Assembly: GCF_963675165.1 (NCBI RefSeq)
Contig: NC_087379.1
Span: 496,001 to 560,000 of the forward strand
DNA from: Halichondria panicea
Lineage: Eukaryota; Porifera; Demospongiae; Suberitida; Halichondriidae
Direction of reading: 5' to 3'
Length of the DNA: 64,000 bases
Both the position numbers and the translations under genes were made by a program. How positions within the stretch are numbered: the first letter of the stretch is position 1; each line of letters opens with the position of its first letter. Shown here piece after piece: positions 25,792-36,970 of the stretch. Below the pieces are notes generated by a model, which did not search any database, was not told where the DNA came from, and saw nothing but the letters and a program-made list of their open reading frames with translations.

Positions 25792-28700
25792 AGTCCACAT
25801 TTGGTATCCATGTACACGAGAAACGTGAGACAAGAGAAACACGTTTCACGGCAACCATCCACGATATAGTGACTAGGGGTGGGCGTTGCCTCATCCCTGT
25901 GTTTGCGTTAGGGAGGGCCCAAGAGTTGCTGCTTATTCTAGGTGAGCTCTCCACACCTCACACACCCTCACACTTCACACACCCTCACAGACGAGTACTG
26001 GGCCGCCCACCCTGAGCTCCACGACATACCCGTCTATTACGCCTCCGCTCTGGCAAAGAAATGCATGGCAGGTAATGATTATATGATAAGTTCAAAGTTC
26101 AAATGTGGATAGTGTGGGTGAACAGCTGTACATTCATTTTTTTCCAGTTTATCAGACGTTTATTGGAGCCATGAATGATAAGATCAAGAGGTCTATTTCA
26201 AATCCCTTCATCTTCAAGCACATTTCTAATCTCAAGGTACGCAAGTTAGTACATCACTGCACTACAGATCTTTGAGAGCCCTAACTATTTTCTGTGGTCA
26301 GATTTTCTGATTTCCTGGAAGGATTTTCATTTGGTGTCCTTAAATCAAATAATATAAATTTGGCCCAATTTTGGCCAAATACTATGGACTATTATAGCCC
26401 ATGGTCTTTTACTGAAAAGGAGAAATGTTGGTGCCTTAAAGTCTGTGGGTTGTTTATACCATTTTATGAAACTTCTTCTAAGCTTTCTTAAAACCATAAA
26501 ACCAAGAACACTAGTTGTAATTTATGGCATCTCGAAGACTTTTAATGGCAAGGGAGCGATAGCTGTACGACTTTGAGGGCCCATAATAACTGGAATTTCA
26601 GCTGTACAATTTGTTGATTTTATAACAAAACATGTGCGACTGTCGCATGACCTGTAGAATATTGATGCGTTTGATGACATGGGACCGTGTGTGGTGATGG
26701 CTAGTCCAGGGATGATGCAGAGTGGACTGTCACGTCAGCTGTTTGAAGCGTGGTGCACTGACAAGCGTAATGGAGTCCTCATCGCGGGCTACTGTGTGGA
26801 GGGGACACTGGCAAAGGTACACGATATATTGATAGTGTTGCAGTCATGTACCACAACTTTCAAAGTAGTGGGTATTTTCGATCCTCATTCTCGGTTCAAT
26901 GCACACAAATTGTGTCTAGAGATGGTTAGAACCAACCACCACCACCACCGACAAGTGTGCATGGGCACATCCTTATAGTGATGTGATATATACTTTTTTG
27001 TTTTGTTTTGTACAGCATGTGATGACGGAGCCTGCTGAGATTGTGACAATGACTGGACAGAAGTTGCCATTGCGGATGTCCGTAGGTTTGTTCTATTTAA
27101 GAGGAATTGGATAGAAGAAATAATTTCTTTATACTCACTACTACTAGACTATATCTCATTTGCGGCTCATTCTGACTACGATGGTACGAGTGCATTCATC
27201 AAGGCATTGCGACCACCTCACGTGGTGAGTGTGCTTGTGTGGGCATATGTCCGAGTGCTGGTTACTATGGTTACAGGTTCTGGTGCACGGTGAGGCCAAT
27301 GAGATGGGACGACTGAAAGCAGCACTTTTGAGAGAATTTGAGGATATGGAGGTACGCCCACACACACACGTACGCCCACACATACACCCACTCACTATAC
27401 AACTAGGATGCGAGCACAGAGATCTACACTCCTCGCAACACTCAAGCTGTAGAGCTGTACTTCCGGGGGGAGAAGATGGCTAAAGTGATGGGGGGGCTAG
27501 CAGGGGGACGACCGGAGGAGGGGCAGAGGTTATCAGGAGTACTCATCAAGAGGGGCTTCAACTATCACCTCATTGAACCCTCAGATCTGGCCAGTGAGTT
27601 AATTAAGTCAAGAATTGCTGTGTGTGTGTCATATAAGGTGTAGTGATGTGGTTATAAACAGTAGTAATGAAAGCACTTGCTGATCTTCTTATAATATGTA
27701 CCATATACAAAAGCACCACAGGTGCTGATGCCTCGGTGGAGATGCCAAAGCTACATAACATAAAGCTACTAATAGCTTTTATACACGTTTTTGTTTGCTG
27801 CATGCAAACTCAAAGAGTGGGTAATGATCGACCATGATTGTTGTTAAAAACGATCGATGCCAATAAAATTTGGCGCAGCATTATTTTTTCGTTTTCGAGT
27901 TATGCCTAGTTTTGCTTACTGCTCTGAGGCACTTTTCCCATGTACCCATGTAGATCTTATCTACTAGTGTCTCATGTACGTATAATTATATAGATCCCTC
28001 GAGTGTGTCTAGCCGGAACTACATGTATGAGCATAGTTCCCGGTGACTATAAGATATAAGTGATGTAATGTTGCTAGCTTTAGTTTATAGCCAATGAAAG
28101 GTTGAATCTGTATTTAGTATGTACTCATGCCCATGCATGATCTAACCATTACATCTATCGGATAAATATTACCCTGAAACTATTCTTAGTCCCAACAGTC
28201 TGTGTTATTGCATCTGATTATTAACAATTCAACACTGGTAGTTTAGAAAGTCCCGGATAGTAGACTAAGCATAATTATGTTGCCTGAGAAAGTTGCACAA
28301 TAATTATGGTTTGGGCAGTGAGTAATGGTTTTCCTGGCCTCAAGTCAATGCCAAACAAAGTTTTACTTTAACACATACAGACAAGTTGAAAATAGTAGTA
28401 TTTGTTATCACACATTTAATATGTACACGTAAGTTCAAGTAATGTTGTACTGTGTACATTAAATAAGACGTGAGTTTTCGTCCTTTTCGTCGTTTTGGAT
28501 CTTTGGTTTAGTGTGCCATGGTGTGCAAAAACTTATAGCAAATGTGAGAACAAAGATAGTAAATTTACAGTGGCAAGCAATAAGTTTGAGTAAGGATAAT
28601 GTTCGTATAAGTAGTAAGGAAAAAGGAAGTAACCGTACACCACAAAAGCTGCTATGCTAGCAGTAACAGCCAGACCGAAGATAAGAACATATGCACAGTT

Positions 28701-31565
28701 TGGACAATATTTTCGATTTTCTATCTTTTTGTAAAACCATATGGAGGATTGAGATATTATCTTCACAATGAGTTGCAGAGCTGTGAACACATCACCAGCT
28801 GCAGCAAGGCCTATACCAAACGAAAAAGTGAATCGAAAGCAGATAAACTCGACATCTAAGTCCTTGTAGTCGGTACAGTTGTTCACAATTTCGTGAGACG
28901 GTGGAGAGAAGCAATCTATTGCTAGATCATCACAGACTTGAGACTCAGTGAAAACAAAGAGGTCCCATGCAGAAAACAATGAAAGAACTTGGCACAAACA
29001 GCATCCCTATAAAATACAAACATCAATCTAGATCTTATCTACTAGTGTCTAATGTACGTATAATTATATAGATCCCTCGAGTGTGTCTAGCAGGAACTAC
29101 ATGTATGAGCATAGTTGCTGGTAACTATAAGTATAGGATATACCACACCTAAGAGGAGGATATGCACCCATATATCCTCCGCTACCGTGGTTACTCCGAG
29201 GCGGAGCCGAGGGGTATGTAACCACGGTAGCGGAGGATATATAGGGTGCATATCCTCCGAGTAGGTGTGGCATATCTGACTTATACCACGTGACCGCAGC
29301 ACTATAAAAGGACCTCCCCCTAGCAACAATTCAATCACGATGCAGACTGCAAAAAAGAACAAGACTATATATGCCGCCGTCAAAGAGCTAGTTGAGCAAC
29401 ATATTGACTCCTACAGATGCTCAAGAGCTTCCTTGGTCCAAGCGTTGACCATTTGACGTCCCTTACTGGAGTTGCAAGCTCTTCTTGGATAAAATGTATC
29501 TAAACCGCGCCCATGGACCCATGGAAACTTAGCCATCTTGTTGGAGAGCACCTTCCGTGTTTCTGCCGTCGCTTTGAGTCTTAGTACCGTCAAGCATGGC
29601 TCTTTTCTCTTTGCTTACTTTCTTGAACAAATGAAAAAACTAAAAAACAACTTGAAAAACTGTGCATGCCTGGGGCTGTATGCTAATATTCTATATATCC
29701 TACAGCTGTTGACCAATGAGATCAATTTGTGGTGACGTAAGTGTGGTATAAGATACAAGTGATGTAATGTTGCTAGCTTTAGTTTATAGCCAATGAAAGG
29801 TTGAATCTGTATTTAGTATGTACTCATGCCCATGCATGATCTAACCATTACATCTATCGGATAAATATTACCCTGAAACTATTCTTAGCTTTCATACAAT
29901 GATTTTATATTATTTCAAAGAGCTCTCCCAAACAGTTGGTTGTGGGGAGTGCTCTAGGTTCCGTATTTGGGTGTTTCAAAGAGCTGATTGAGATCCATGT
30001 GTTACTGCATCTGCATGGTAGTTTATAAAGTCCTAGATAGTGATTAAGCATGGTGTTGCCTGAGAAAGTTACACAATAATATTATGGTTTGGGCAGTGAT
30101 TAATAGTTTTCCCAAAGTTATTATCGGTCATTCCATTATCAATCCAACGAACAGCGTTTTTTGAGAAGTCAAAGTTCAAAGAACACGCAATACCCAAACT
30201 TTATCAAGTGAAGCCATAAAACATGCCAAATGATGCAGAATTTCTTAGGCAACAAGATGATGTACTTTAGGTAAATAGCTGTGAGCTGCATGGCTAAGGC
30301 TATGGCTATATAGAGTCACTTTCAATTTGTTTTATTGTCTTTTTATTGTCAAAGCTTTTCCTCGCATTGAGCGATTCATCAGGACAAAAAATAATAAAAA
30401 CAAACAGTGACTTTATAGACAAAATGAACACCTGACATGTGATACCCAGACGTCAAACCAGACGTTATACTGGATTTTACTATAGGGCTACCTACCTAGT
30501 CAACGTTGACTAGGTAGCCCTAAAAGCTGATTGAGATTCATGTGTTATTGCATCTGCATGGTAGTTATGCCTCGGTGCGCATGCGCAAGCGAGGTATACG
30601 GTAGTGTGTTTGTGTGTCTGTCTGTGTGTCTGTGTGTGTGTCTGTGTGTCTGTGTGTAGACTGCTACAGCTGCTCAAGGATGAATCAAGTGCAAGTAAGA
30701 GTTTCTATAGGCTTCTAGTCATGTTTACTTGGATTTTAATTCGTGGATTTGCAAAATAATGCTTCATTCTCGAGTTATGCCTAGTTTTGCTTACTTGGAA
30801 TGCCATTGCAGCCTTTTTAGAAGAGCACGTAGCCAAACTTGTTTACCGAGTGTTGCTACTCTACTTAGTAGTTAGCTCTGCACTAGAACGCTAGCTATTG
30901 GTAGCTGCAAGAGTGAGAAGAGAGCTGCAAGGCTCTGCTGATGGCAGCCATTAATTTTAGACTTAAACTTTTGGCATCGATCGTTTTAACAACAATCATG
31001 GTCGATCATTACCCACTCTCTGAGTTTTTGCATGCCAGCAAAATTAAATTGTTTTTATCATGTGCTATTAGTAGCAGCTTTATGTTATGTAGCTTTGGCA
31101 TCTCCACCGAGGCATCAGCACCTGCGGTGCTTTCATTTATAAAGTCCTAGATAGTGATTAAGCATGGTGTTGCCTGAGAAAGTTACACAATAATATTATG
31201 GTTTGGGCAGTGATTAACCCAAAGTTATTATCGGTCATTCCATTATCAATTCAACGAACAGCGTTTTTGGAGAAGTCAAAGTTCAAAGAACACGCAATAC
31301 CCAAACTTTATCTTTAGGTAAATAGCTGTGAGCTGGCTAAGGCTATGGCTATATATAGTCACTTTCAATTTGTTTTATTGTCTTTTAAAGTTACTTTAGC
31401 TAAAGTAACTTTATCGAGTGAAGCCATAAAACATGCCAAATGATGCAGAATTTCTTAGGCAACAAGGTGATGTACATGTTTAGTCTGGAATGTTAATGGT
31501 TAGAAAGTTACAGTTTAACTAATTATGCCTCGAGGCGTAGCCGCACGAGGGATACGGTAAAGCTG

Positions 31566-31598
<33 letters not shown>

Positions 31599-34500
31599 CT
31601 GTGTGTCTGTGTGTCTGTGTGTCTGTGTGTCTGTTCCAGCTGTAACTGCTCAACGGTTGCAATGCGACGAAAACTAACAGCTTCTATAGGCTTCTAGCTT
31701 GGATTTTGATTCGTGGATTAGCAAACTAAAGCTTCTTTCTCGAGTTATGGCTAGTTTGACTCACATTGAAGGCTGTTGCAGTCTCTTCAGAATCTTTCAT
31801 AGCATCATCTGTCCGCACAAACTTTCTATTCAACATATGAGTTAGCCTTGCACTAAAGCGCTAGCTTTTTGTTAGCTACAAGACTCAGAAAATACCTGTT
31901 AAAACAGCTAGCTAGCAGTAGCCATTTGTGAAATTGATCTCTTTGGACACACCCTTTAATTATTCCTATGGATGTAATGCGCATGCGCGCTCATTCCCCA
32001 GATCCAGATCCTCCTGGCAGAATCATATTTTTCTTGAGGGCCTGGTAAGCCACAAAACACTACTATAGATAACAATATGCATGTACACAAGTCTTTTCTT
32101 CTTAAATATTATAATTATACACTGCATGAACTACAGATCCAATTTTCTTCTTTCTTGAGGTCCTGGTATTAAAGCCACATAATACAACAATAGATGCATG
32201 TAATAAGTCTTTTCTTCTCAGTGACTTTATATAGATAAGCTAACTTTATGAAATAATTATGCACTTCCGCTTATAATTAATTGAAAACAAAATCTTCTTA
32301 TTTGTTGCTTCCTAGATCCTTGAGGTCCTGGTATAAGCAGCCACAAAACACAACAATGATACCATAATTATACAATTGCAAGTCAGTTTTAGACAGATTA
32401 TTTTATACACTTTTTCCTCTTCTATACTTTCTCTTCTATACTTTTGAGCGAAAGCAAATCATGGCGAGAGGCATTAGCACAGCGCCAGCTTGAACACTAG
32501 TTATAACAGCAGCCAGTTCCTCAATCTCAGAAGCCATGATTATTGCTTACCAACCCACATTTTTTTCTGAGATGTTTCATACCATTCCTCATACATAATA
32601 ATTTTAGTACAGCAATTCTGAAGAGTTCACGTTATAAATTTCATACGGAATGCAGACAAGTTGAAATTAATAGTATCACATTTATGTACACGTAAGTTCA
32701 ATAGTCATTATGCATGCCAGCTATTTGCAAAAGGTTTCATTTCCTCTTCTTGGGCATTTGGCCAAATTTTTTGGGATCGGAAAATGTTGCACGAATTTCT
32801 CGATTGGTAAATTTCTGGATTCTCAGCTGAGGAATTAGGAAGCTGATCTGATTGTTGGTCTGTAGTGGGGTTAGCGGCCTGTTGTTGTGGTTTAGTGTGC
32901 CATGGTGTGCAAAAACTTGTAGCAAATGTGACAACAAAGATACCAAATTTACAGTGGCAAGCAATCAATTTTGAGAAAGGATAATGTTCGTATAAGTAGT
33001 AAGGAAAAAGGTAGAAACCGTACAACACAAAAGCTGCTATGCTAGCAGTAATAGCCAGACCGGAGATAAGAACATATACACAGTTTTGACAATATTTTAG
33101 ATTTTTGTTGCGCTGAGGTGTAGTTGGACGAGATTCGGAGGGTTCGAACCTCTTCGAACACCTCTTGTTAAACCATATGGAGGATCGAGATATTATCTTC
33201 ACAATGAGTTGCAGAGCTGTGAACACACCACCAGCTGCAGCAAGGCCTATACCAAACGAAAAAGTGAATCGAAAGCAGATAAACTCGACATCTAAGTCCT
33301 TGTAGTCGGTACAGTTGTTCACAATTTCGTGAGACGGTGGAGAGAAGCAATCTATTGCTAGATCATCACAGACTTGAGACTCGGTGAAAACAAAGAGGTC
33401 CCAGAAAACAATGAAAGAACTTGGTATAAACAGCATCCCTATAAAATACAAACACCAAGAAACACGACGTGATATCTCATACTTGCCAATATAGAACTTT
33501 TTTTTATTTCCTTCTGTTCCAGGCGTATTGGTCAGTACTGCCAACGGAGGTCCATAGAAAATATCCAGGAAAGTGTCTTTAGGATCGTTGTGACACACTC
33601 TACAAGTAAAAAGACTGCCTAGAATGAGGACCAGGATAGGAACTCCAAGTATAGGAAGACTCTCGATGTATACGTAGGTATAATAGGAAAAGTTAGGCTT
33701 TGGGAGCACCATTCTGAGAGATGGTCAGACTTAATTATCACAACTACTGTTTATCCAGTGCTGCAGCATTGCATTCACTTTTATAGTGCAAACAACTATG
33801 AATATCATTATGATTGGCTACCAACACTATTATTACCCGATGAGCATGATGGGGGCCACGCGTATATATCTTACTGTTAGGGTATTGTCGTGCATGCAAA
33901 ATGTAGATAATTATTCTCATTATCGCTATGGTTTTAGTATAGCATCAGACAAGTTGTACTGGAGTTTTCTTGTGTCAATTTGGATAAACCCGGGAATCTT
34001 CAACTGAGGGCTCTATCCGAAAGGTAGGAGCATGCAGGGCCAAACAAAGATTAAAAAAAAGTCCGCAGCTGGTTGCAACTAGCTCTTTGTTCGTGTGTAT
34101 TTTTAGTATACAGTCAACATAATAAACTATAGTGTTTTTCACAAGCTTTTACTACATTGTAAGTTTATTGTCGTCTTTCACTTTTATTTTTGTTGTCGTC
34201 TTTCACTTTTATTTTTGTTGTGATCCTAGTCACAGTGCATGTCATACTAAAACTCTGTTCTCAGAAGTTTCCGCATACATGTCTCTTCTATAGATAGAAT
34301 TCATTACTCATGTTACTTGCTACTTAGCCAGCTTCCATGCTTCATACATACTAGCCTCGATCCCAGGCCGCACGTCACTCAGGGAAGTGGTATACTACTG
34401 CATTTATTGTAAACACTTCTAAAGCAGTGCTCTAGTTAATAACGATTGTGTAGTTAATTGGCTCTTGGTATTTTGTTTGTATGTTATTGTTATAATGCTT

Positions 34501-35661
34501 GAATTGCAGACTACACTGATCTTGCTACCAGCTCTGTAAAACAGGTGAGAGCGGACTATCACATGATGTGCGTACACACACACATGCACCCACACACACC
34601 CCACACACAGCGTCAGATGGTGAGCTTTGAGGCCCCCTTCTCTCTCCTAACCCATCACCTGCGACAACTCTCCCCGGACGCTACTGGCCTCCTCTATCAG
34701 GGCAAACAAGCTGTCAGGGTGAGAGCATCAACCACATGTGTCAGGAGTTCATGCACTCTTGCATGTGTGTGTGTATATACACTGTTACAGTATCTGGTCA
34801 GTATTACCAGCCAGTGATGTACGTGCCCAACATAGTTGATGGTGGTGGCTATTTTCATTCTCAATTCAACCAACCCACACAAAGTTGCCTCGTAGTAAAC
34901 TATAAGCCTAAGAGGTGGCTATACTATCAACATTCCTGTATTACCATTAGCTTCACTTAAATCTGCTTCCAAGTACACTACATTAACGTACGTAATTCTA
35001 CATGCAGTTGTTTGATGGTGTCATTACTGTTGTCAGTGAGGAGAACCACGTTGTCATTGAGGTACGTCGCGTATGTAACTGTCAATACTGCACACGGTTT
35101 AGTCATTATTAATAATTTGAGTTGGGGCTAAATTTTAATAATTTATGTCTCTTTGCAGTGGTTGGCTGATGGACTTAACGATATGTTTGCTGATGCTGTC
35201 TTGGCAGTGGTGCTGAGAATAGAAGCCAACCCCGTGATTATGAACGGTAATTGTCATCAACACCACCCCCCCTCTCTCTTATAACCACACCCCTATCTCC
35301 TATAACCTCACCCACTTACAGAGGCACCAAATGAGGGCAAGAAGAAAGAGTCTCGGTTGCCAGAGCAACTGTTACGGCTCATGAGAGAGATGTTTGGTCC
35401 TGCCAATGCCAACTGGAGCAGAGAGGAAGATGACATGATAGTGATCACAGTGGACTCCTGCACTGCTTCACTGGACCCCAGTACATTGGTCAGTGTCAGT
35501 GTCTGTGTGTGTAGCTCTTTCCTAGCTCTATTGAATGATGCGCTTAGATGAACACTTTCAGTATAATAGGGCTTTAGTTAAATAGGGCTCAAATCTTTCA
35601 ATTTTGAAGAAAAAGAAAAAGTATGGTACCGATGATTTCATTGCTTTGGTCTTGATAGTCG

Positions 35662-35697
<36 letters not shown>

Positions 35698-35781
35698 GTA
35701 GAGGGTGGAGGAGAGTCGTTGAACCATCTGGTAACCATGGCAGCCAAGAGACTACAAACGTCCCTTAATACCAACTCTTAG
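24592..35781 (+). CDS. CPSF3: CPSF73, 3'-end processing endonuclease
   Basis: 21 exons, 686 residues (human 684): 24592-24665, 24725-24788, 24905-25002, 25069-25114, 25208-25290, 25352-25436, 25508-25690, 25791-25941, 25991-26071, 26148-26236, 26658-26816, 27016-27085, 27148-27224, 27277-27351, 27407-27593, 34510-34544, 34611-34718, 35008-35061, 35159-35246, 35322-35488, 35695-35781. This is the zinc endonuclease of the cleavage and polyadenylation complex, which cuts pre-mRNA and histone mRNA. Metallo-beta-lactamase motif HFHLDHCG is split by intron 3/exon 4. The beta-CASP part has [53 protein letters not shown] and [17 protein letters not shown]. The C-terminal dimerisation region follows ([26 protein letters not shown]). 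All metal ligands that I can identify are present. Intron 15 is 6.9 kb, against a typical 60-400 bp elsewhere in the gene, and hosts other genes. Confidence 0.95.
25728..25789. repeat. (CA)n microsatellite at a splice acceptor
   Basis: About 30 CA units running straight into the CAG acceptor of CPSF3 exon 8 (exon starts 25791). The repeat has replaced the usual pyrimidine tract. Confidence 0.9.
27688..27935 (-). repeat. Dispersed repeat copy (minus orientation)
   Basis: Matches 30930-31132 in reverse complement: GCACCACAGGTGCTGATGCC, CATAACATAAAGCTACTAAT and GGTAATGATCGACCATGATT are shared with inverted sense. Part of the element family described at 30567-31132. Confidence 0.65.
28440..29022 (-). 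pseudogene. Truncated copy of the intronless membrane gene at 32708-33712
   Basis: The minus-strand frame 28997-28533 carries [40 protein letters not shown] and [10 protein letters not shown], nearly identical to the middle of the intact gene. The N-terminal third (first two membrane helices) is missing: similarity stops near 29022 where a repeated block begins. The C-terminal tail is cut by a stop just after SLFSHLL. A linker of about 15 codons present in the intact copy (around [12 protein letters not shown]) is absent here. Most likely a duplicated, decayed paralogue, though a shortened functional form cannot be excluded. Confidence 0.75.
29139..29752. mobile_element. Hairpin element with TATACCACAC termini, inserted in a duplicated block
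   Basis: The sequence flanking it on both sides (GTATGAGCATAGTT... and AAGTGATGTAATGTTGCTAG...) is contiguous in the related block at about 28030-28075, so this segment is an insertion. Its ends read TATACCACAC and GTGTGGTATA. The left end carries a large hairpin, arms 29137-29193 and 29217-29275, with CTCCGCTACCGTGGTTAC in both arms and a loop of about 20 nt. The interior has no convincing transposase. Confidence 0.65.
30567..31132 (+). repeat. Dispersed repeat with internal TCTGTGTG tract
   Basis: Begins ATGCCTCGGTGCGCATGCGC and contains a TCTGTGTG simple repeat, CTCGAGTTATGCCTAGTTTTGC and GCTAGCTATTGGTAGCTGC, then ends near CCGAGGCATCAGCACCTGC. It interrupts a sequence that is continuous at about 30000-30060 (GCATGGTAGTTTATAAAGTC), so it is an insertion. 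A diverged relative of 31527-31997 and 2774-3234. Confidence 0.65.
31527..31997 (+). repeat. Dispersed repeat with internal GT tract (plus orientation)
   Basis: Starts ATGCCTCGAGGCGTAGCCGC, has a GT/TCTG microsatellite, and ends at GTAATGCGCATGCGCGCTCA. About 470 bp; the reverse-complement match is at 2774-3234 with most positions conserved. No open frame. Confidence 0.7.
32708..33712 (-). CDS. Intronless multipass membrane protein, unknown family
   Basis: A single 334-codon exon inside CPSF3 intron 15, opposite strand. Predicted helices: about 17-37 ([19 protein letters not shown]), 86-110 ([20 protein letters not shown]), 150-172 ([20 protein letters not shown]) and 205-235 ([20 protein letters not shown]). 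The loop after helix 2 holds four cysteines and an NCT glycosylation site ([17 protein letters not shown]), so it is probably extracellular. The C-terminus is polar. After EHYPFSK the frame differs by one base from the paralogue copy at 28533: the alternative frame 32964-32737 gives a hydrophobic [18 protein letters not shown] continuation ending PKKRK. One of the two copies has an indel, so the true C-terminus is open. I recognise no family. Confidence 0.7.
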   Translation of the reverse strand: MVLPKPNFSYYTYVYIESLPILGVPILVLILGSLFTCRVCHNDPKDTFLDIFYGPPLAVLTNTPGTEGNKKKFYIGKYEISRRVSWCLYFIGMLFIPSSFIVFWDLFVFTESQVCDDLAIDCFSPPSHEIVNNCTDYKDLDVEFICFRFTFSFGIGLAAAGGVFTALQLIVKIISRSSIWFNKRCSKRFEPSESRPTTPQRNKNLKYCQNCVYVLISGLAITASIAAFVLYGFYLFPYYLYEHYPFSKLIACHCKFGIFVVTFATSFCTPWHTKPQQQAANPTTDQQSDQLPNSSAENPEIYQSRNSCNIFRSQKIWPNAQEEEMKPFANSWHA

Positions 35782-35979
35782 CGGTGACTGCCCCTCCCCT
35801 TTATTATTCATGCATATAATTATCTTTTTGTATACGCACAATTTTAATGTACTTTTCAGTTACACATTCCAACAAGAAGAGATAATTATTATTAATACAG
35901 CAGAATAATTATTAGATATTGATCGATCAGGAGTTGACATGGCCAGCATGATCATGAATTATGACATAATTTGCTATAG

Positions 35980-36836
35980 TTACTCTTCGCTCAGTGTGAG
36001 TCCTGATGACATGAATACTAGTGGGAGGGGCTTACTGACCACACCCACAAACTGAAGGGGGGTGGGCCTGTGATGTTTCGAGGTGTACCTTTCTCTTATC
36101 TCCTGCAACTCAAGTCGGGTCTTCTTTATCGCAGCAATCACTTCTCGGTCAATCACCAACTGCAAAAATTTATAAAATAGCTGACAGAATGCTGTGGGAA
36201 TGAGCTGCTTACCTGTTCTTCTCTAGAGCTACAGTATCCTGACACATCTACCGCCTGTCTCTTTACCACACCCCCAGCTTCAGGGGGGGTGGGCTGGTAG
36301 TCATAGACACTCAAGTCTCGTCCACACAGCCTCTTTCCCTTCTCTACTCCAGCCAGCGGTGTCGAGATACGAACACGTTTCTTCCCTCTTGTCCCTCGCT
36401 CTAAGTCAGCCACTGTTTTCTTTTTCTTGTTTTGGTTGTGTTGGAGGATTCCATAGCCATATCCAACAGGTAGGCGGTCTCGCTTGTGTGGTTTAAACCT
36501 TGACGTCTGTTCAATGTTTTCATTTTCATCGATTTCCTCACTGGCTGAGCACAAAGATGAGTTATTACTTGAACTCAGACTGTCTTCATTACTTGGAACA
36601 TCTTCCCAAAGGAGCGGGGTTGAGGGTTGCTCTACACAGAGGAGCGGGGTAGAGGGCTGTTCTTCTGCCTGATAGCTGTCACAATATGAAAGAACAGTGT
36701 GTGTCTGTGTGTCTGGCAGACTGTCCCCAGTGTTGGCAGTGGATTCCTGGCTCTGAGGAGCGGAGGAGAGTGCCGGAGAGAGGGGCTGGCTTTTGAGGGG
36801 AGGACAAAACTTCTTAGCTCTTGTGTTCACTGGCAT
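35980..36836 (-). CDS. Unknown basic, Ser-rich protein
   Basis: Two exons, 36836-36213 and 36159-35980, giving 267 residues. The N-terminal half is Ser/Pro/Glu-rich with a tandem EQPSTPLL motif. The centre is basic (KPHKRDRLPVGYGYG, NKKKKTVADLERGTRGKKR) and looks like a nuclear localisation signal. The C-terminal exon is the best-ordered part: LVIDREVIAAIKKTRLELQE then IRERY and a closing SSGLTLSEE. An upstream in-frame stretch has no ATG and a CTGCAG acceptor-like site, so 36836 is the likely start. Divergent from JMJD6 by 134 bp and tail-to-tail with CPSF3 by 198 bp. I do not recognise the family; nuclear location is inference. Confidence 0.65.
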
Positions 36837-36970
36837 CTTGTGTGCACCTGCAGCTATCTGAGCCACCCACGCAATATGTATGGGGGTGGGGCTGGGCTTG
36901 TTGCAGCTCTAGCCAGTAAATTACATTGGCGATCCTTTACCTATCACGGCAAACACTAGCGAAGGTGGCG
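36837..36970. promoter_or_regulatory. 134-bp divergent promoter, unknown basic protein / JMJD6
   Basis: Start codons face away from each other across 134 bp. No TATA box. Function inferred from position. Confidence 0.5.

Larger units (their letters stand above)
27594..34509 (+). other. 6.9-kb host intron of CPSF3
   Basis: Donor GTGAGTT after 27593 and acceptor TTGCAG before 34510; codon phase 1 is kept across it. It contains repeat copies, a partial pseudogene (28440-29022), a hairpin element (29139-29752), segmental duplications and an intact intronless gene on minus (32708-33712). Confidence 0.85.

Noticed and set aside
29411-29593. 60-codon minus frame within the hairpin element as a transposase remnant
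   Set aside because: Too short and with no recognisable transposase motif; left as part of the element.
30484-30525. Palindrome CTAGTCAACGTTGACTAG as a tRNA or ncRNA
   Set aside because: A simple hairpin with no cloverleaf or promoter boxes; more likely a repeat end.
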